Shown here: piece by piece, positions 8,682 through 17,983 of the stretch
Layout: the number at the start of each line of letters is the position of its first letter
How positions within the stretch are numbered: position 1 is the stretch's first letter
Origin: Hydrogenophaga sp. BPS33
GTDB taxonomy: Bacteria > Pseudomonadota > Gammaproteobacteria > Burkholderiales > Burkholderiaceae_C
NCBI RefSeq assembly: GCF_009859475.1
Contig: NZ_CP044549.1
Location: 682,001 to 746,000 of the forward strand
Direction: 5' to 3'
Length of the DNA: 64,000 nucleotides
Notes under the pieces: generated by a model
What the model was told of the DNA's origin: nothing
The model's database searches: none
What the model saw: only the letters and a program-made list of their open reading frames with translations
Translations under genes and position numbers: made by a program

Positions 8682-9590
8682 TCAGCCCATCAACCGCGTC
8701 AGCGCCTCCTGGTACTTCGCAGCCGTCTTTTCGATCACCTCGCGCGGCAGGCGCGGTGCGGGCGGCGTCTTGTCCCAGGGTTTGCCGCTCACCTGGGCGG
8801 TTTCCAGCCAGTCGCGCAGGAATTGCTTGTCGTAGCTGGGCGGGTTCTCGCCCACCACGTAGCTCTCGGCAGGCCAGTAGCGCGAGCTGTCGGGCGTGAG
8901 CACCTCGTCCATCAGCACCAGCTTGCCGGCCTTGTCCAGGCCGAATTCGAACTTGGTGTCCGCGATGATGATGCCCTTCTTGAGCGCGATCGCCGCTGCG
9001 GCCTTGTAGAGCGCGATGGACACGTCGCGGATCTGCGCGGCCAGCTCGGAACCGATCATCTCCACCGTGCGCTCGAAGGTGATGTTCTCGTCGTGTTCGC
9101 CCATGGCCGCCTTGGCCGCTGGCGTGTAGATCGGTTCGGGCAACTGCGAGGCGTTCTGCAAGCCTTCGGGCAGCCTCACGCCGCAGACCGAGCGGCTCTC
9201 CTGGTATTCCTTCCAGCCGCTGCCGGCCAGATAGCCGCGCACCACCGCTTCCACGGGAATCGGTCTCAAGCGCTGCACCAGCATCGAGCGGCCCTTCACC
9301 TGCGGCACCTCGGCGGCGGATACCACGCTCTCGGGTGCGTCGCCGGTGAGGTGGATGGGGCAGATGTTCAAGCCCTTGGGGCCGAGCTGGTCGAACCAGA
9401 ACAGCGATAGCCTGGTCAGCAGCTCGCCCTTGCCAGGGATGGGCTCGCCCATGATCACGTCGAACGCGCTGATGCGGTCGCTCGCTACCATGAGAATGCG
9501 GTCGTCGCCCACGGCGTAGTTGTCGCGCACCTTGCCACGTGCCAGCAGGGGCAGCGAGGTCAGGGCCGAGGTGTGCAAAGCAGAGGTCAT
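8682..9590 (-). CDS. purC: Phosphoribosylaminoimidazole-succinocarboxamide synthase
   Basis: PurC (SAICAR synthetase) joins aspartate to CAIR with ATP in purine synthesis. The 302-residue protein carries the family signatures [11 protein letters not shown] (ATP-binding lysine), [14 protein letters not shown] and [10 protein letters not shown], plus [14 protein letters not shown]. The length is that of the longer PurC form common in betaproteobacteria. The start is ATG 9590 ([14 protein letters not shown]). The frame extends further upstream, but that stretch crosses the fba terminator and is not plausible protein. Confidence 0.95.
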   Translation of the reverse strand: MTSALHTSALTSLPLLARGKVRDNYAVGDDRILMVASDRISAFDVIMGEPIPGKGELLTRLSLFWFDQLGPKGLNICPIHLTGDAPESVVSAAEVPQVKGRSMLVQRLRPIPVEAVVRGYLAGSGWKEYQESRSVCGVRLPEGLQNASQLPEPIYTPAAKAAMGEHDENITFERTVEMIGSELAAQIRDVSIALYKAAAAIALKKGIIIADTKFEFGLDKAGKLVLMDEVLTPDSSRYWPAESYVVGENPPSYDKQFLRDWLETAQVSGKPWDKTPPAPRLPREVIEKTAAKYQEALTRLMG

Positions 9591-9616
9591 GGATGGATCG
9601 AAGAAAAGCGGGACAA

Positions 9617-9648
9617 GAAAAAAGCCCGTTGAACAGCCAACGGGCTTT
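9617..9648 (-). terminator. Rho-independent terminator downstream of fba
   Basis: On the minus strand an 11-bp perfect stem (AAAGCCCGTTG and CAACGGGCTTT, arms at 9638-9648 and 9621-9631) is followed by a run of T residues. It lies between fba and purC on the same strand, so it ends the fba transcript and separates purC from it. Confidence 0.85.
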
Positions 9649-9735
9649 GAACCATTCCGGGGGATTATCGCAAGTTGAGAGCGGGCCGGGCCGAAAGTTG
9701 ACGACCCGGGTGCACCGCTCCCCAACGCAAGCCGA

Positions 9736-10800
9736 TCAGTGCACGATTTGCGCCAGCTCGCCCTTGGCGTACTTGGCCGCCACGACCTGCAGGCTCTCGC
9801 CCTTGATCTTGCTGCCCTGGCCTTCGCAACCGAACTCCAGGTAGCGCGCCTTGCAGACCTGCTTGGCGGCTTCGCGCGCGGGCTTGAGCCATTCGCGGGC
9901 GTCGAACTTGTCCGGGTTCTCTGCCAGGAACTTGCGCACCGCGCCGGTCATGGCCAGGCGGATGTCGGTGTCGATGTTGATCTTGCGCACGCCGTGCTTG
10001 ATGGCTTCCTGGATTTCCTTGACCGGCACGCCGTAGGTCTCCTTCATCTTGCCGCCGTACTGGTTGATGATCGCCAGCAGCTCAGGCGGCACGGAGGAGG
10101 AGCCATGCATCACCAGGTGGGTGTTGGGAATGCGCTTGTGGATTTCCTTGACGCGGCTGATGGCCAGGATGTCGCCGGTGGGTGGGCGGCTGAACTTGTA
10201 GGCGCCGTGGCTGGTGCCGATGGCGATGGCCAGAGCGTCGAGCTGGGTGGCTTTCACGAACTGCGCGGCCTCTTCGGGGTCGGTCAGCATCTGGCTGTGG
10301 TCCAGCTTGCCTTCGGCGCCGATGCCGTCTTCTTCGCCGGCTTCACCGGTTTCCAGGTTGCCCAGGCAGCCCAGTTCGCCTTCGACGGTGACGCCGACCT
10401 TGTGCGCCATCTCGACCACCTTGCGGGTCACGTCGGTGTTGTACTCGAACGAAGCCGGGGTCTTGCCGTCTTCCATCAGCGAGCCGTCCATCATGACCGA
10501 GCCAAAGCCCAGGTTGATCGCGCCTTCGCAGACCTTGGGCGAGGTGCCGTGGTCCTGGTGCATCACCAGCGGGATGTGCGGGTAGCTCTCCATCGCGGCC
10601 TGGATCAGGTGCTTGATGAAGGGTTCGCCAGCGTATTTGCGGGCGCCGGCGCTGGCTTGCAGGATCACCGGCGCGCCGACTTCGTCGGCCGCGGCCATGA
10701 CGGCCTGCACTTGTTCGAGGTTGTTGACGTTGAATGCCGGAATGCCGTAGCCGTTGGCGGCGGCGTGGTCGAGCAGTTCGCGCATGGAAACGAGCGCCAT
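9736..10800 (-). CDS. fba: Fructose-bisphosphate aldolase, class II (Calvin-cycle subtype)
   Basis: This 354-residue zinc aldolase cleaves fructose-1,6-bisphosphate (and in autotrophs also sedoheptulose-1,7-bisphosphate). [19 protein letters not shown] is the typical start of the CBB-type class II group. The catalytic Asp and zinc His are in HQDHGTSP at residues 81-88, with further zinc ligands in the TSHGAYK and MHGSSS motifs. AAGGGG precedes the ATG at 10800. A strong terminator follows. The Calvin-type subfamily does not by itself show autotrophy, as it serves glycolysis in many heterotrophic relatives. Confidence 0.95.
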   Translation of the reverse strand: MALVSMRELLDHAAANGYGIPAFNVNNLEQVQAVMAAADEVGAPVILQASAGARKYAGEPFIKHLIQAAMESYPHIPLVMHQDHGTSPKVCEGAINLGFGSVMMDGSLMEDGKTPASFEYNTDVTRKVVEMAHKVGVTVEGELGCLGNLETGEAGEEDGIGAEGKLDHSQMLTDPEEAAQFVKATQLDALAIAIGTSHGAYKFSRPPTGDILAISRVKEIHKRIPNTHLVMHGSSSVPPELLAIINQYGGKMKETYGVPVKEIQEAIKHGVRKINIDTDIRLAMTGAVRKFLAENPDKFDAREWLKPAREAAKQVCKARYLEFGCEGQGSKIKGESLQVVAAKYAKGELAQIVH

Positions 10801-10942
10801 GAAGATCCCCTTATCAGTTGGTAACCGTGGTGTAACCCGGCATTTTAGCTTTCGACCTTCCCGCAGAAAGTAACGGCCGTGTGTCATTTCATACTGCCTT
10901 CATGTACGCGGGTCAGACTGGGCCGAACCTTCCGATGCCACG
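10801..10942. promoter_or_regulatory. Divergent spacer between fba and the PAP2 gene
   Basis: On the minus strand, TAAAAT (10842-10847 on the plus strand) is a plausible -10 element for fba, with a weak -35 (TTTCTG) 16 bp further upstream. No palindromic operator was found. Confidence 0.3.
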
Positions 10943-11557
10943 ATGACCCACCTCGACACATTGCTCTTTCTCTGGATCAACGCCACGCCCGACACTTCGG
11001 CCTGGTTGCTGGCGCTGGCGCGTTGGGCGTCCACCGGTCTTCCCACCCTGGCCATCCTGGCCCTTGCTCCCCTTGTCCTTTTCGGGCCCGCTGCGCGCCA
11101 CCAGGTCTTGGGTGTTTTCCTGTCCATGGTGCTGGCCTGGCTGGCGGTGCGGGGCATCCGGGAAACGGTGCATGTGGCTCGGCCGTTCGAGCTGGGACTC
11201 GGATGGCAGGGGCTGGCGCACGCGGCCACCGCCGGCTTTCCGAGTTTCCATGCGGCGGTGGCGGGCGCCTGGGCGATGGGGCTGGCTCTGCTGGCGCCAC
11301 GCCGTGGGCGGAGGTGGCTCCTGGTCGCCGGCGGGGTGGCGCTGGTGGTGGCCTGGAGCCGGGTGTTCCTGGGCCTGCACTTTGTCTCCGATGTGCTGGT
11401 GGGGGGCTTGTTGGGTGGGGCAAGCGCCATGACCGTCCGCCAGGGTATGGCTTGGGCGGCCGTGTCTTGGCGGCGCTTCGATACCAATCGTCACAAAACC
11501 AGGGGAACTGCGGCGGCGTCGGAGGGAGTCCTTCAAGGGGAAACGCTTAACCCCTGA
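10943..11557 (+). CDS. PAP2-superfamily membrane phosphatase
   Basis: This 204-residue protein has about six hydrophobic segments and the three PAP2 motifs: R77..RP at 80-81, PSFH at 100-103 (the usual glycine of PSGH is Phe) and SR..GLH..SD with S139, R140, H146 and D150. PAP2 enzymes remove phosphate from lipid phosphates such as undecaprenyl diphosphate or phosphatidic acid at the outer face of the inner membrane. The substrate is unknown. The DUF481 gene follows after 17 bases, so the two are probably co-transcribed. Confidence 0.85.
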   Translation: MTHLDTLLFLWINATPDTSAWLLALARWASTGLPTLAILALAPLVLFGPAARHQVLGVFLSMVLAWLAVRGIRETVHVARPFELGLGWQGLAHAATAGFPSFHAAVAGAWAMGLALLAPRRGRRWLLVAGGVALVVAWSRVFLGLHFVSDVLVGGLLGGASAMTVRQGMAWAAVSWRRFDTNRHKTRGTAAASEGVLQGETLNP

Positions 11558-11574
11558 CAAGAAAGGAATCCTCC

Positions 11575-12339
11575 ATGTCGCGCCGCGCATTGGCCTTGAC
11601 CCTCTCCACCGCCGCACTGCTCGCGCCCACGGTGTCGCACGCACAGGTCACCCTCAAGCCCGACGGGAAGTGGCGCTACCTGTTGAGCGCCGGCGCCAAC
11701 ATTTCCTCCGGCAACAACGACGCGGCCTCATTGAATCTCTCGGCCGAAGGCGCGCGACAGACCGATGACAACAAGTGGGTCTGGGCCGCCAAGGCCGATC
11801 GCGCCCGCAGCAACGACGTGGACACCATCGAGCGCTATGGGCTGCGCACCCAGTACAACCGCGACTTCTCGGTCGACTGGTTCGGCTTCGGATCCGGCGA
11901 ATGGATGCGCGACCGGCTGGCCAACATCGCCAACCGCAGTTCGGTGGCCAGCGGCGTGGGCCGCCATGTGTGGCGCGACGAGGACGGGTTCTTCGATGTG
12001 TCGGGCGGTCTGGGCTATACCTACGACCGCTACTTCACGCCCACGGAGGTGTCGGGTGCCACGCGGGATCGGTATGGACGGCTCGAGTTGGTGCTGGCCG
12101 AAGAGTCCAGCCACAAGCTGACCGAGACCACCCAGTTCCGCCAGAAGTTCTCGCTCTACCCCAATCTGCGCGATTCGGGCAAATACCGCGCGGTGCTCGA
12201 TACCGGGCTGACGGTGGCCATGACCCAGACCATCAACCTGTCGGCGGGGCTGAGCTACCGCTACGACAGCGACCCGGGCGGCAACTTGAAAAAGGGCGAC
12301 GCGATGTTCGTCACCGGCGTGTCGATGCGGATCGACTGA
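11575..12339 (+). CDS. DUF481-family outer-membrane beta-barrel protein
   Basis: This 254-residue protein has a clear signal peptide (MSRRALALTLSTAALLAPTVSHA, cleaved before QVTLKP). The remainder alternates polar and aromatic residues in strands such as WRYLLSAGANISSGNN, TTQFRQKFSLYPN and INLSAGLSYRYDSD, as in the DUF481 putative salt-induced outer-membrane family. AAAGGAATCCTCC precedes the start. The last residue is Asp and not the usual aromatic of barrel proteins. Function unknown; an envelope role beside the PAP2 phosphatase is an inference. Confidence 0.8.
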   Translation: MSRRALALTLSTAALLAPTVSHAQVTLKPDGKWRYLLSAGANISSGNNDAASLNLSAEGARQTDDNKWVWAAKADRARSNDVDTIERYGLRTQYNRDFSVDWFGFGSGEWMRDRLANIANRSSVASGVGRHVWRDEDGFFDVSGGLGYTYDRYFTPTEVSGATRDRYGRLELVLAEESSHKLTETTQFRQKFSLYPNLRDSGKYRAVLDTGLTVAMTQTINLSAGLSYRYDSDPGGNLKKGDAMFVTGVSMRID

Positions 12340-12428
12340 ACATTGGGATCGCGCTGCGCAATCCATTCGGAGTGCGTGCCTCAAGACCAGGGCTCCCGAG
12401 GATCCGGCTCTGCCGGTCCCAGGGTGCG

Positions 12429-12470
12429 CCCCCCTCTGAGGGGGGACGCGCGCAGCGCGGCGGGGGGAGC
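12429..12470. repeat. GC-rich palindromic spacer element
   Basis: In the convergent gap between the DUF481 gene and pyk, CCCCCCTC (12429-12436) and GAGGGGGG (12438-12445) form an inverted repeat, followed by ACGCGCGCAGCGCGG and a G-rich tail. Similar short dispersed elements occur between genes in Comamonadaceae genomes (from memory, not searched). It may serve as a two-way transcription stop, although no T run follows. Confidence 0.5.
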
Positions 12471-12474
12471 TTTC

Positions 12475-13911
12475 TTACTGCGCTTTGCAGATCTTCAGCG
12501 TGTTGGTGCCACCGGCCTGGCCCATGGGCTCGCCGACGGTGATCGCATACACGTCGCCCGTCCGCACGATGCCGCGCTTCTGCAGGTGTGTCTCGGCGTC
12601 GGCCAAGGCATTGTCGCGGTCGGTGTTGTTGTCCATCAGCAGCGGGCGCACGTTGCGGTAGAGCGTCATGCGGCGCTGGGTCGAGAGGTTCGGCGTCATG
12701 GCGTAGATCGGCATGCGCACGTTGTGCCGGCTCATCCACAGCGCGGTGGAGCCCGAGTCGGTCAGGGCCACGATGGCCTTGGCGCCCAGGTGGTGGGCGG
12801 TGAACAGGGCGCCCATGGCAATGGATTGGTCGATGCGCTTGAAGGTCTTGCCCTGGAAGTCGGCGCTCAGCTCGCGGTACTCGGCCTTTTCTGCTTCGGA
12901 GCAGATGTTGGCCATTTCCATCACGGTTTCCAGCGGAAATTTGCCGGCGGCGGTTTCGGCGCTGAGCATCACCGCGTCGGTGCCGTCGAGCACGGCGTTG
13001 GCGACGTCACTCACCTCGGCACGCGTGGGCACCGGGTTGACGATCATCGATTCCATCATCTGCGTGGCGGTGATCACCACCTTGTCCATCTCGCGCGCGA
13101 GCCGGATCATGTGCTTCTGCAAGCCGGGCACGGCCGCGTTGCCCACTTCCACCGCCAGGTCACCCCGCGCGACCATGATGCCGTCGGACACCTTGAGGAT
13201 GGCAGCCAGTTCAGGAATGGCCTCGGCGCGCTCGATCTTGGCGATCAGCCCCGGCTTGTGGCCGGTGGCCGCGCCCGCGACGTTGCAGAGCTGGCGTGCC
13301 AGCTCCATGTCGGTGGCGTTTTTCGGGAAGCTCACCGCCACGTAGTCGGCCTTGAGGCCCATCGCGGTTTTGATGTCGTCCATGTCCTTGGCCGTCAGCG
13401 CCGGCGCGGTGAGCCCGCCGCCCTGTTTGTTGATGCCCTTGTTGTTGGACAGCTCGCCGCCGAGCTTGACGGTGGTGTGCACCGCCGGGCCGGCCACCTT
13501 GTTGACGGTGAGCACGATCAGCCCGTCGTTGAGCAGCAGCGTGTCGCCGGCCTTCACGTCGCGTGGCAGCTCCTTGTAGTCCAGGCCCACGCCTTCGATG
13601 TCCCCTGGCTCGGTGCGCGAGGCATCGAGCACGAAGGCCTGCCCGGGCTCCAGCACCACCTTGCCTTGCGCGAACTTGCCGACGCGGATCTTCGGTCCCT
13701 GCAGGTCGGCCATGATGCCCACCTCGCGGCCCGCGCGTTGCGCCGCGGCCCGCACCAGCTCGGCCCGGTCAATGTGGTCTTGCGCGATGCCGTGCGAGAA
13801 GTTGAGCCGCACCACATTGACGCCGGCGCGGATCATGCGTTCGAGCAGGTCGGGGTCGCTGGACGCGGGGCCGAGAGTGGCAACGATCTTGGTGGCGCGC
13901 GTGATCTTCAT
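12475..13911 (-). CDS. pyk: Pyruvate kinase
   Basis: This 478-residue enzyme converts phosphoenolpyruvate and ADP to pyruvate and ATP. It opens with the conserved ATKIVATLGPAS and carries the substrate and metal motif KPGLIAKIERAEAIPEL followed by MVARGDLAVEVG. The MMESMIVNPVPTRAEVSDVA signature and the C-terminal allosteric domain are present. Length is typical of the type II enzyme. It is convergent with the DUF481 gene and separated by 85 bases from the histidine kinase gene upstream on the same strand. Confidence 0.95.
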   Translation of the reverse strand: MKITRATKIVATLGPASSDPDLLERMIRAGVNVVRLNFSHGIAQDHIDRAELVRAAAQRAGREVGIMADLQGPKIRVGKFAQGKVVLEPGQAFVLDASRTEPGDIEGVGLDYKELPRDVKAGDTLLLNDGLIVLTVNKVAGPAVHTTVKLGGELSNNKGINKQGGGLTAPALTAKDMDDIKTAMGLKADYVAVSFPKNATDMELARQLCNVAGAATGHKPGLIAKIERAEAIPELAAILKVSDGIMVARGDLAVEVGNAAVPGLQKHMIRLAREMDKVVITATQMMESMIVNPVPTRAEVSDVANAVLDGTDAVMLSAETAAGKFPLETVMEMANICSEAEKAEYRELSADFQGKTFKRIDQSIAMGALFTAHHLGAKAIVALTDSGSTALWMSRHNVRMPIYAMTPNLSTQRRMTLYRNVRPLLMDNNTDRDNALADAETHLQKRGIVRTGDVYAITVGEPMGQAGGTNTLKICKAQ

Positions 13912-13997
13912 TTGGGAACTGTCTCCAGAAAGGCCGGGGTGGCCGGATGTAATTTGGTTTCAATTATCTGTGAAACCAGTTACAGCTCGGTTACAGC

Positions 13998-15338
13998 TCA
14001 GGCCGGCGCCACCGTGCGCATGGGCAGCTCGGCGACCACGTGGGTGCCCAGGCCGGGCGCGCTGATGATGTCGAGCTTGCCCGCATGCGACTCGACCCGC
14101 ACCCGCATGCCCAGCAAGCCATGGTGACCGGCGGGCACGGTCTCGGTGTCGAAGCCTCGGCCGTCGTCGCGCACCGACACGCGCACCCAGGGGCTGGTTT
14201 GCGCCAGCTCCACCCAGACCTGGCGTGCCTGGGCGTACTTGCTCACGTTGGTCAGCGACTCCTGCACCAGCCGGTAGGCGGTGAGTTCGGCGTCCTTGGT
14301 CAGTTCCACCGGCGAGAGTTGCATGTGTACCGGGATGCCCAGTCCGCCCGCAGCGTTCTGGCACAGCATTTCCAGCGCGGGAATGAGGCCCAGTTGATCG
14401 AGCGACGAGGGTCGCAGGTGTTCGATGATGCGCCGCTTGACGGCAATGCCTTCGTTGAGCCGTTGTTCGATGCCGGCGATGCGCTCGAGCGCCGCATCGG
14501 GTACTTCGGTGACACGGCGCAAGCGGGCGATCTCCAGTTTCATGGCAGTGAACAGGCCGCCCAGTTCGTCGTGAAGCTCGCGTGCCACGCGGCTGCGTTC
14601 GTCCTCGCGTGCGCTCACGTGGTGTCCGGCCAGATTGCGCAGGGCGGTGGTGCGCAGGGTCACCTGGGCCGAGAGGCGCTCGTGCTCCTGTGCCTCGCGG
14701 CGGTCGCTTTCGCGCAACTGCCGCATGAACAGGGCCAATGCCAGCACCGCCAACACCACCAGACCATGCAAGGCCAGGCGGTTGATCAGCATGGCATCGA
14801 AGAGCGAGACCCGGGTGCTTTTCTGAATCGCCTCGCCGCGCTTGAGCACGGTTTCAAATTCGGTGCGCAGGGCGGCATACCGTTGACGACTCTGATGGGC
14901 GCTCGCCTGGGTTTGGGCCTGTGCCTTGCGCCCTTGGGCCGCCGCGCGCACCCACTCGTCCAGTGTGGCGACGTGCGCATCCAGTTGCTCGTTCAATCCA
15001 CTCAGCGAAAAGGTCCGGCCGGGATCGAGGACCTCCACCAGTTTGACCACCCCTTGGCGAACGGCTTGCATGTCCGCAACCGCCTCCCGGTAGGTCGCCA
15101 GGTCGTCCGGGTGGCCACTGGCGATGTACGCGCGAGCGGCAGCCTCCGCATCGGTGAGGCTTTGCAGGGTCCGGGAGGCCTCAAGACGCGCGTCGGAGAG
15201 TGCGACGCCTTGTTCCAATGTGGTGCGCGAGTGCTGATAGGTGCTTTCCGTGATGGCGATGATGGCGATGGCCAAGGTCACGATGATGGGCATCACGTAG
15301 CGCGTTCGAGCGACCCGTTCGATGGACGACTTGATCAT
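13998..15338 (-). CDS. NarX-type sensor histidine kinase with CHASE3-like sensor (second of a tandem pair)
   Basis: This 446-residue membrane kinase has TM1 near residues 14-30, a periplasmic helical CHASE3-like domain (LTDAEAAARAYIASGHPDDL at 61-80), TM2 around 187-206, then a HisKA_3 dimerisation domain with the phospho-acceptor His256 in ARELHDELGG, and an HATPase domain with DDGRGFD and GLLGMRVRVE. Kinases of this class pair with LuxR/NarL-type regulators, such as the one at 18233. Its ATG overlaps the stop of the preceding kinase (ATGA), so the two are coupled. The signal is unknown. Confidence 0.9.
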   Translation of the reverse strand: MIKSSIERVARTRYVMPIIVTLAIAIIAITESTYQHSRTTLEQGVALSDARLEASRTLQSLTDAEAAARAYIASGHPDDLATYREAVADMQAVRQGVVKLVEVLDPGRTFSLSGLNEQLDAHVATLDEWVRAAAQGRKAQAQTQASAHQSRQRYAALRTEFETVLKRGEAIQKSTRVSLFDAMLINRLALHGLVVLAVLALALFMRQLRESDRREAQEHERLSAQVTLRTTALRNLAGHHVSAREDERSRVARELHDELGGLFTAMKLEIARLRRVTEVPDAALERIAGIEQRLNEGIAVKRRIIEHLRPSSLDQLGLIPALEMLCQNAAGGLGIPVHMQLSPVELTKDAELTAYRLVQESLTNVSKYAQARQVWVELAQTSPWVRVSVRDDGRGFDTETVPAGHHGLLGMRVRVESHAGKLDIISAPGLGTHVVAELPMRTVAPA

Positions 15339-16720
15339 GGCGTGGTGTCGGTGTGTCCTTCGTTGAGTTCTGGAGTGGGCAGGCGGACCTGCACATGAGT
15401 GCCTTCGCCCGGCGCCGAGCGAACGGTGAAGCTGCCGCCGCGCGATTCGATGCGGTGGCGCAGGCTTTTCAATCCTTGGGCCGAGGTCGATCCGCTGGGC
15501 CCCGCGAAACCTTGACCATTGTCGGCCAAGGTGAGAACGACTTGGGGGCCATCGGTCACGAGCGAGAGTGTGACGCGGGAAGCATGGGCATGCCGTTCGA
15601 TATTGGACAACACGCCTTGTACCACCGAGAACAGTGCCTGCCGTGTCGCGGTGTCGGCGACGACCGCTTGCAAGTCCAGCTCGACGGGCACACCCGTGAG
15701 CTCCTGGAACACGCGCACCCGATCTTCGATCGCGGGCTGCAGTCCGAGGTTGTGCAGGGCCCCGGGCACCAGTCCTTCCATCAAACCCCGCTTTACATCG
15801 ATACCCTGGTCCAGCGTGGCGTTCAGGTGCTTCAGCCGCATCGTCACTTCATCGCTGGGCGTGGGCATGGCATGGCGCAGGCGCATGAGGTCCAGTTTGG
15901 CGGTGGTGAGCAGTGCGCCCAGTTCGTCGTGCATCGCACGCGCCAGGCCGCTGCGCTCCCCATCGCGCAACTCCTGCAAACTCAGGTTGAGCTGCGCGAG
16001 TTCGGCGGTGCGCAGCCGAACCTGGTGTTCGAGGGAGTCGCGCTCGGCCTGCAACTGCTGCGCGTGCGCCTGGCGACTCGCCCGCAGGGCGGCGTTCTTA
16101 CTCAGAAAAAAGAGGTAGGCCAACAAGCTCAAAACGGTCAGCGCGTGCACGCTGACCCGACCCATGTCGAGCGTGCGGTAGATGCCCGCGCGCTCGATCG
16201 CCACGCGCCGGTCTTCCGTGACCAACAGCACGTCGGCGATGCGGCGGGCATTTTCCATCTTTTCGCGGCCGATATCGGTCAGCAAGATGCCCTGCCAGGC
16301 GTCTTGTGCCCCCTGGTCGTACAGCGAAATGGTGGCCTCCACCTCGGAGGTCTTTTGCAGCACCTGCTCTTCGAGTGCGTCGACCAGACGCAACATGGCG
16401 GGGTCGTTCCGAAGGTGTTCGCGCAACCGGATGATGGCGTGCGCCATGTCGGTTTCCGCCGCGTTGTAGGGTTCCAGGTATTGCGAGCGGCCGGTGAGCA
16501 GGTAGCCACGCTGGGCGGTCTCGACATCGAGCAGGCGGCGCATGACCGTCTGCACTGCCGTGCGCGCATTGTCGCGCGCCCCCAGACTGAACATGGAGTC
16601 GCGCGCGCGATGGTAAATCCATTCCGAACCTGCAAAGACCGCCAACGCCAGTGCCGCTGCCAGCGCCATTGCCAGTGACCTGCGCCACGGGGCAAAGCGC
16701 CAAGGGAGGGCGATGGGCAT
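15335..16720 (-). CDS. NarX-type sensor histidine kinase with CHASE3 domain (first of a tandem pair)
   Basis: This 461-residue membrane kinase has TM1 near residues 16-31 and a CHASE3 domain with the canonical VETAQRGYLLTGRSQYLEPY (66-85). TM2 is near 191-206 and a coiled coil follows. The HisKA_3 acceptor is His264 in ARAMHDELGAL, and the HATPase glycine box is ADNGQGF..GLKSLRHRIE. Same architecture as the next gene but divergent in sequence, so an old duplication is likely. It starts 18 bases after the receiver-only regulator gene and forms one operon with it. Confidence 0.9.
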   Translation of the reverse strand: MPIALPWRFAPWRRSLAMALAAALALAVFAGSEWIYHRARDSMFSLGARDNARTAVQTVMRRLLDVETAQRGYLLTGRSQYLEPYNAAETDMAHAIIRLREHLRNDPAMLRLVDALEEQVLQKTSEVEATISLYDQGAQDAWQGILLTDIGREKMENARRIADVLLVTEDRRVAIERAGIYRTLDMGRVSVHALTVLSLLAYLFFLSKNAALRASRQAHAQQLQAERDSLEHQVRLRTAELAQLNLSLQELRDGERSGLARAMHDELGALLTTAKLDLMRLRHAMPTPSDEVTMRLKHLNATLDQGIDVKRGLMEGLVPGALHNLGLQPAIEDRVRVFQELTGVPVELDLQAVVADTATRQALFSVVQGVLSNIERHAHASRVTLSLVTDGPQVVLTLADNGQGFAGPSGSTSAQGLKSLRHRIESRGGSFTVRSAPGEGTHVQVRLPTPELNEGHTDTTP

Positions 16721-16738
16721 CTCGTGTGTCGCAGGGGC

Positions 16739-17248
16739 TTACTGAAGACCAGCGGGCGAGGTGGCCGTGCCGTCGGAGATGCGGGAGCAATACGTGATCA
16801 GGTCTTCGAGTTCGCTCGACTTGTCGAACACCCGATCGGCCCCGAGTGCTGCGCAGCGCTGCCGAATGTCGGCGGTGGCGTAGTTGGTGAGCACCACGCG
16901 GCGCATGGGAAGGTGCGTGGTCTGTGCTGCTTTCAGCACGCCCAGACCCGAGCCAGAGGTCAGAAAGATGTCGATGATCATCAAATCGCAACTACCGCCG
17001 CCCTGGAGCCATTGCACCGCAGCGGCTTCGTCCCGGGCGTGCCCGACCATCTCTACATTGGCCAGCTCTTCCAGCGTGGACACCAGGTTCTCGTAGATCA
17101 CCTTGTTGTCCTCGACGATGAAAGTTCTGAGAGGAGACATTTGGGCGCAGGGCATGGGCTTTGACGGAAGCGGAGCGCGCTCGCCGACTGGGTCGGGCAT
17201 GCGCGCTTCCATTGTGCCGTTGTCGCTGGGCATTGTGATGTAGGCCAT
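16739..17248 (-). CDS. Single-domain response regulator (receiver only)
   Basis: A receiver domain covers the C-terminal 130 residues: the acidic pair in FIVEDN, phospho-acceptor Asp93 in MIIDIFL, a Thr/Asn in VVLTNYA and the conserved Lys in VFDKSSE. There is no DNA-binding domain, so it probably acts as a phosphate relay or sink, or by protein contact. The start is uncertain: ATG 17248 gives 169 residues with a 36-residue tail lacking any domain, and ATGs at 17155 and 17140 (MSPLRTFIVED) would give a normal receiver length. ATG 17248 has AGGAC nearby and sits inside a palindrome. Confidence 0.85.
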   Translation of the reverse strand: MAYITMPSDNGTMEARMPDPVGERAPLPSKPMPCAQMSPLRTFIVEDNKVIYENLVSTLEELANVEMVGHARDEAAAVQWLQGGGSCDLMIIDIFLTSGSGLGVLKAAQTTHLPMRRVVLTNYATADIRQRCAALGADRVFDKSSELEDLITYCSRISDGTATSPAGLQ

Positions 17249-17256
17249 GTCCTACA
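17239..17256. promoter_or_regulatory. Palindrome TGTAGG-N6-CCTACA over the response regulator start
   Basis: The inverted repeat TGTAGG (17239-17244), six bases, CCTACA (17251-17256) covers the likely start codon of the receiver-only regulator. The same TGTAGG half-site recurs at 18120 and 18150 in the CsbD/LuxR regulator spacer. It is a candidate binding site for the LuxR-type regulator of this block. Confidence 0.4.
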
Positions 17257-17276
17257 CCCGTGTCGTCCTGTGGCCC

Positions 17277-17588
17277 TTATCGAACGACGATGTCGTTGCG
17301 AACGGACTTCACGCCGTCGACGTTGCGCGCCAAGCGTTCGGCACCGCTGCGCTCGGCTTCGGATTTGGCAAAGCCCGAGAGCTGGACCGTGCCTTTGAGG
17401 GTCTCGACGTTGATGGACGTTGCGGCAACCGTTGGGTCCTTCGCAAAGGCCGCTTTCACGCGCGTGGTCACCGTGGCATCGTCGACATACGAGCCAACGG
17501 TCTGTTGGTCGCGGGCGACCGCACAGCCGGTCACTTGAACAACGGCGAGCGCCGCGGCGGCGGCGAGAACAACATGGGTCAGTTTCAT
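17277..17588 (-). CDS. BON-domain lipoprotein
   Basis: This 103-residue lipoprotein has signal peptide MKLTHVVLAAAAALAVVQ with lipobox VTGC (Cys22). One BON domain follows (VTTRVKAAFAKDP, then INVETLKGTVQLSGF and the closing VDGVKSVRNDIVV). BON domains occur in OsmY-like periplasmic proteins made under osmotic or envelope stress and are thought to bind phospholipid. GGAGATCGCT precedes the ATG. It lies between csbD-like and regulator genes on the same strand. Confidence 0.9.
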   Translation of the reverse strand: MKLTHVVLAAAAALAVVQVTGCAVARDQQTVGSYVDDATVTTRVKAAFAKDPTVAATSINVETLKGTVQLSGFAKSEAERSGAERLARNVDGVKSVRNDIVVR

Positions 17589-17737
17589 AGCGATCTCCTC
17601 AGGTCAAATATGCATGTGTGTATGGGGCTGCCAGCGAGAAAGGCCTCGCAGTCGAGTCCGGCTTCGCGCGGCAGAGGGGCGTGGTGGTCTTTTTGAAACT
17701 TGCGAGAAATCGGCTTGCGCCTGTGGATGGCTGAACG

Positions 17738-17983
17738 TCAGTGCGAACTCGGAGGATTGCGCGGCGCATCGTCCAGCCAGGTGTCGCCCAGACGGCGCTC
17801 CCAGTCGGCCACTTGACGCTCAGCCTCGTCCTTTGCAATGCCGTAGCGTTCCTGGATCTTCCCGGACAGTTGCTCGCGGCGGCCCGCGACAACGTCAAGG
17901 TCGTCGTTGGTGAGCTTGCCCCACTGTTCGACCACCTTCCCCTTGGCCTGTTTCCAGTTGCCTTCGATGCGATCCCAGTTCAT
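17738..17983 (-). CDS. CsbD-family stress protein
   Basis: This 81-residue protein opens with MNWDRIEGNWKQAKGKVVEQ and continues WGKLTNDDLDVVAGRREQL, the conserved CsbD core. It is small, charged and predicted helical. CsbD proteins are general-stress proteins of unknown biochemical role (sigma-B dependent in Bacillus, YjbJ in E. coli). AAGGAGT lies just before the ATG. It is divergent from the LuxR-type regulator, across a spacer carrying TGTAGGA repeats. Confidence 0.9.
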   Translation of the reverse strand: MNWDRIEGNWKQAKGKVVEQWGKLTNDDLDVVAGRREQLSGKIQERYGIAKDEAERQVADWERRLGDTWLDDAPRNPPSSH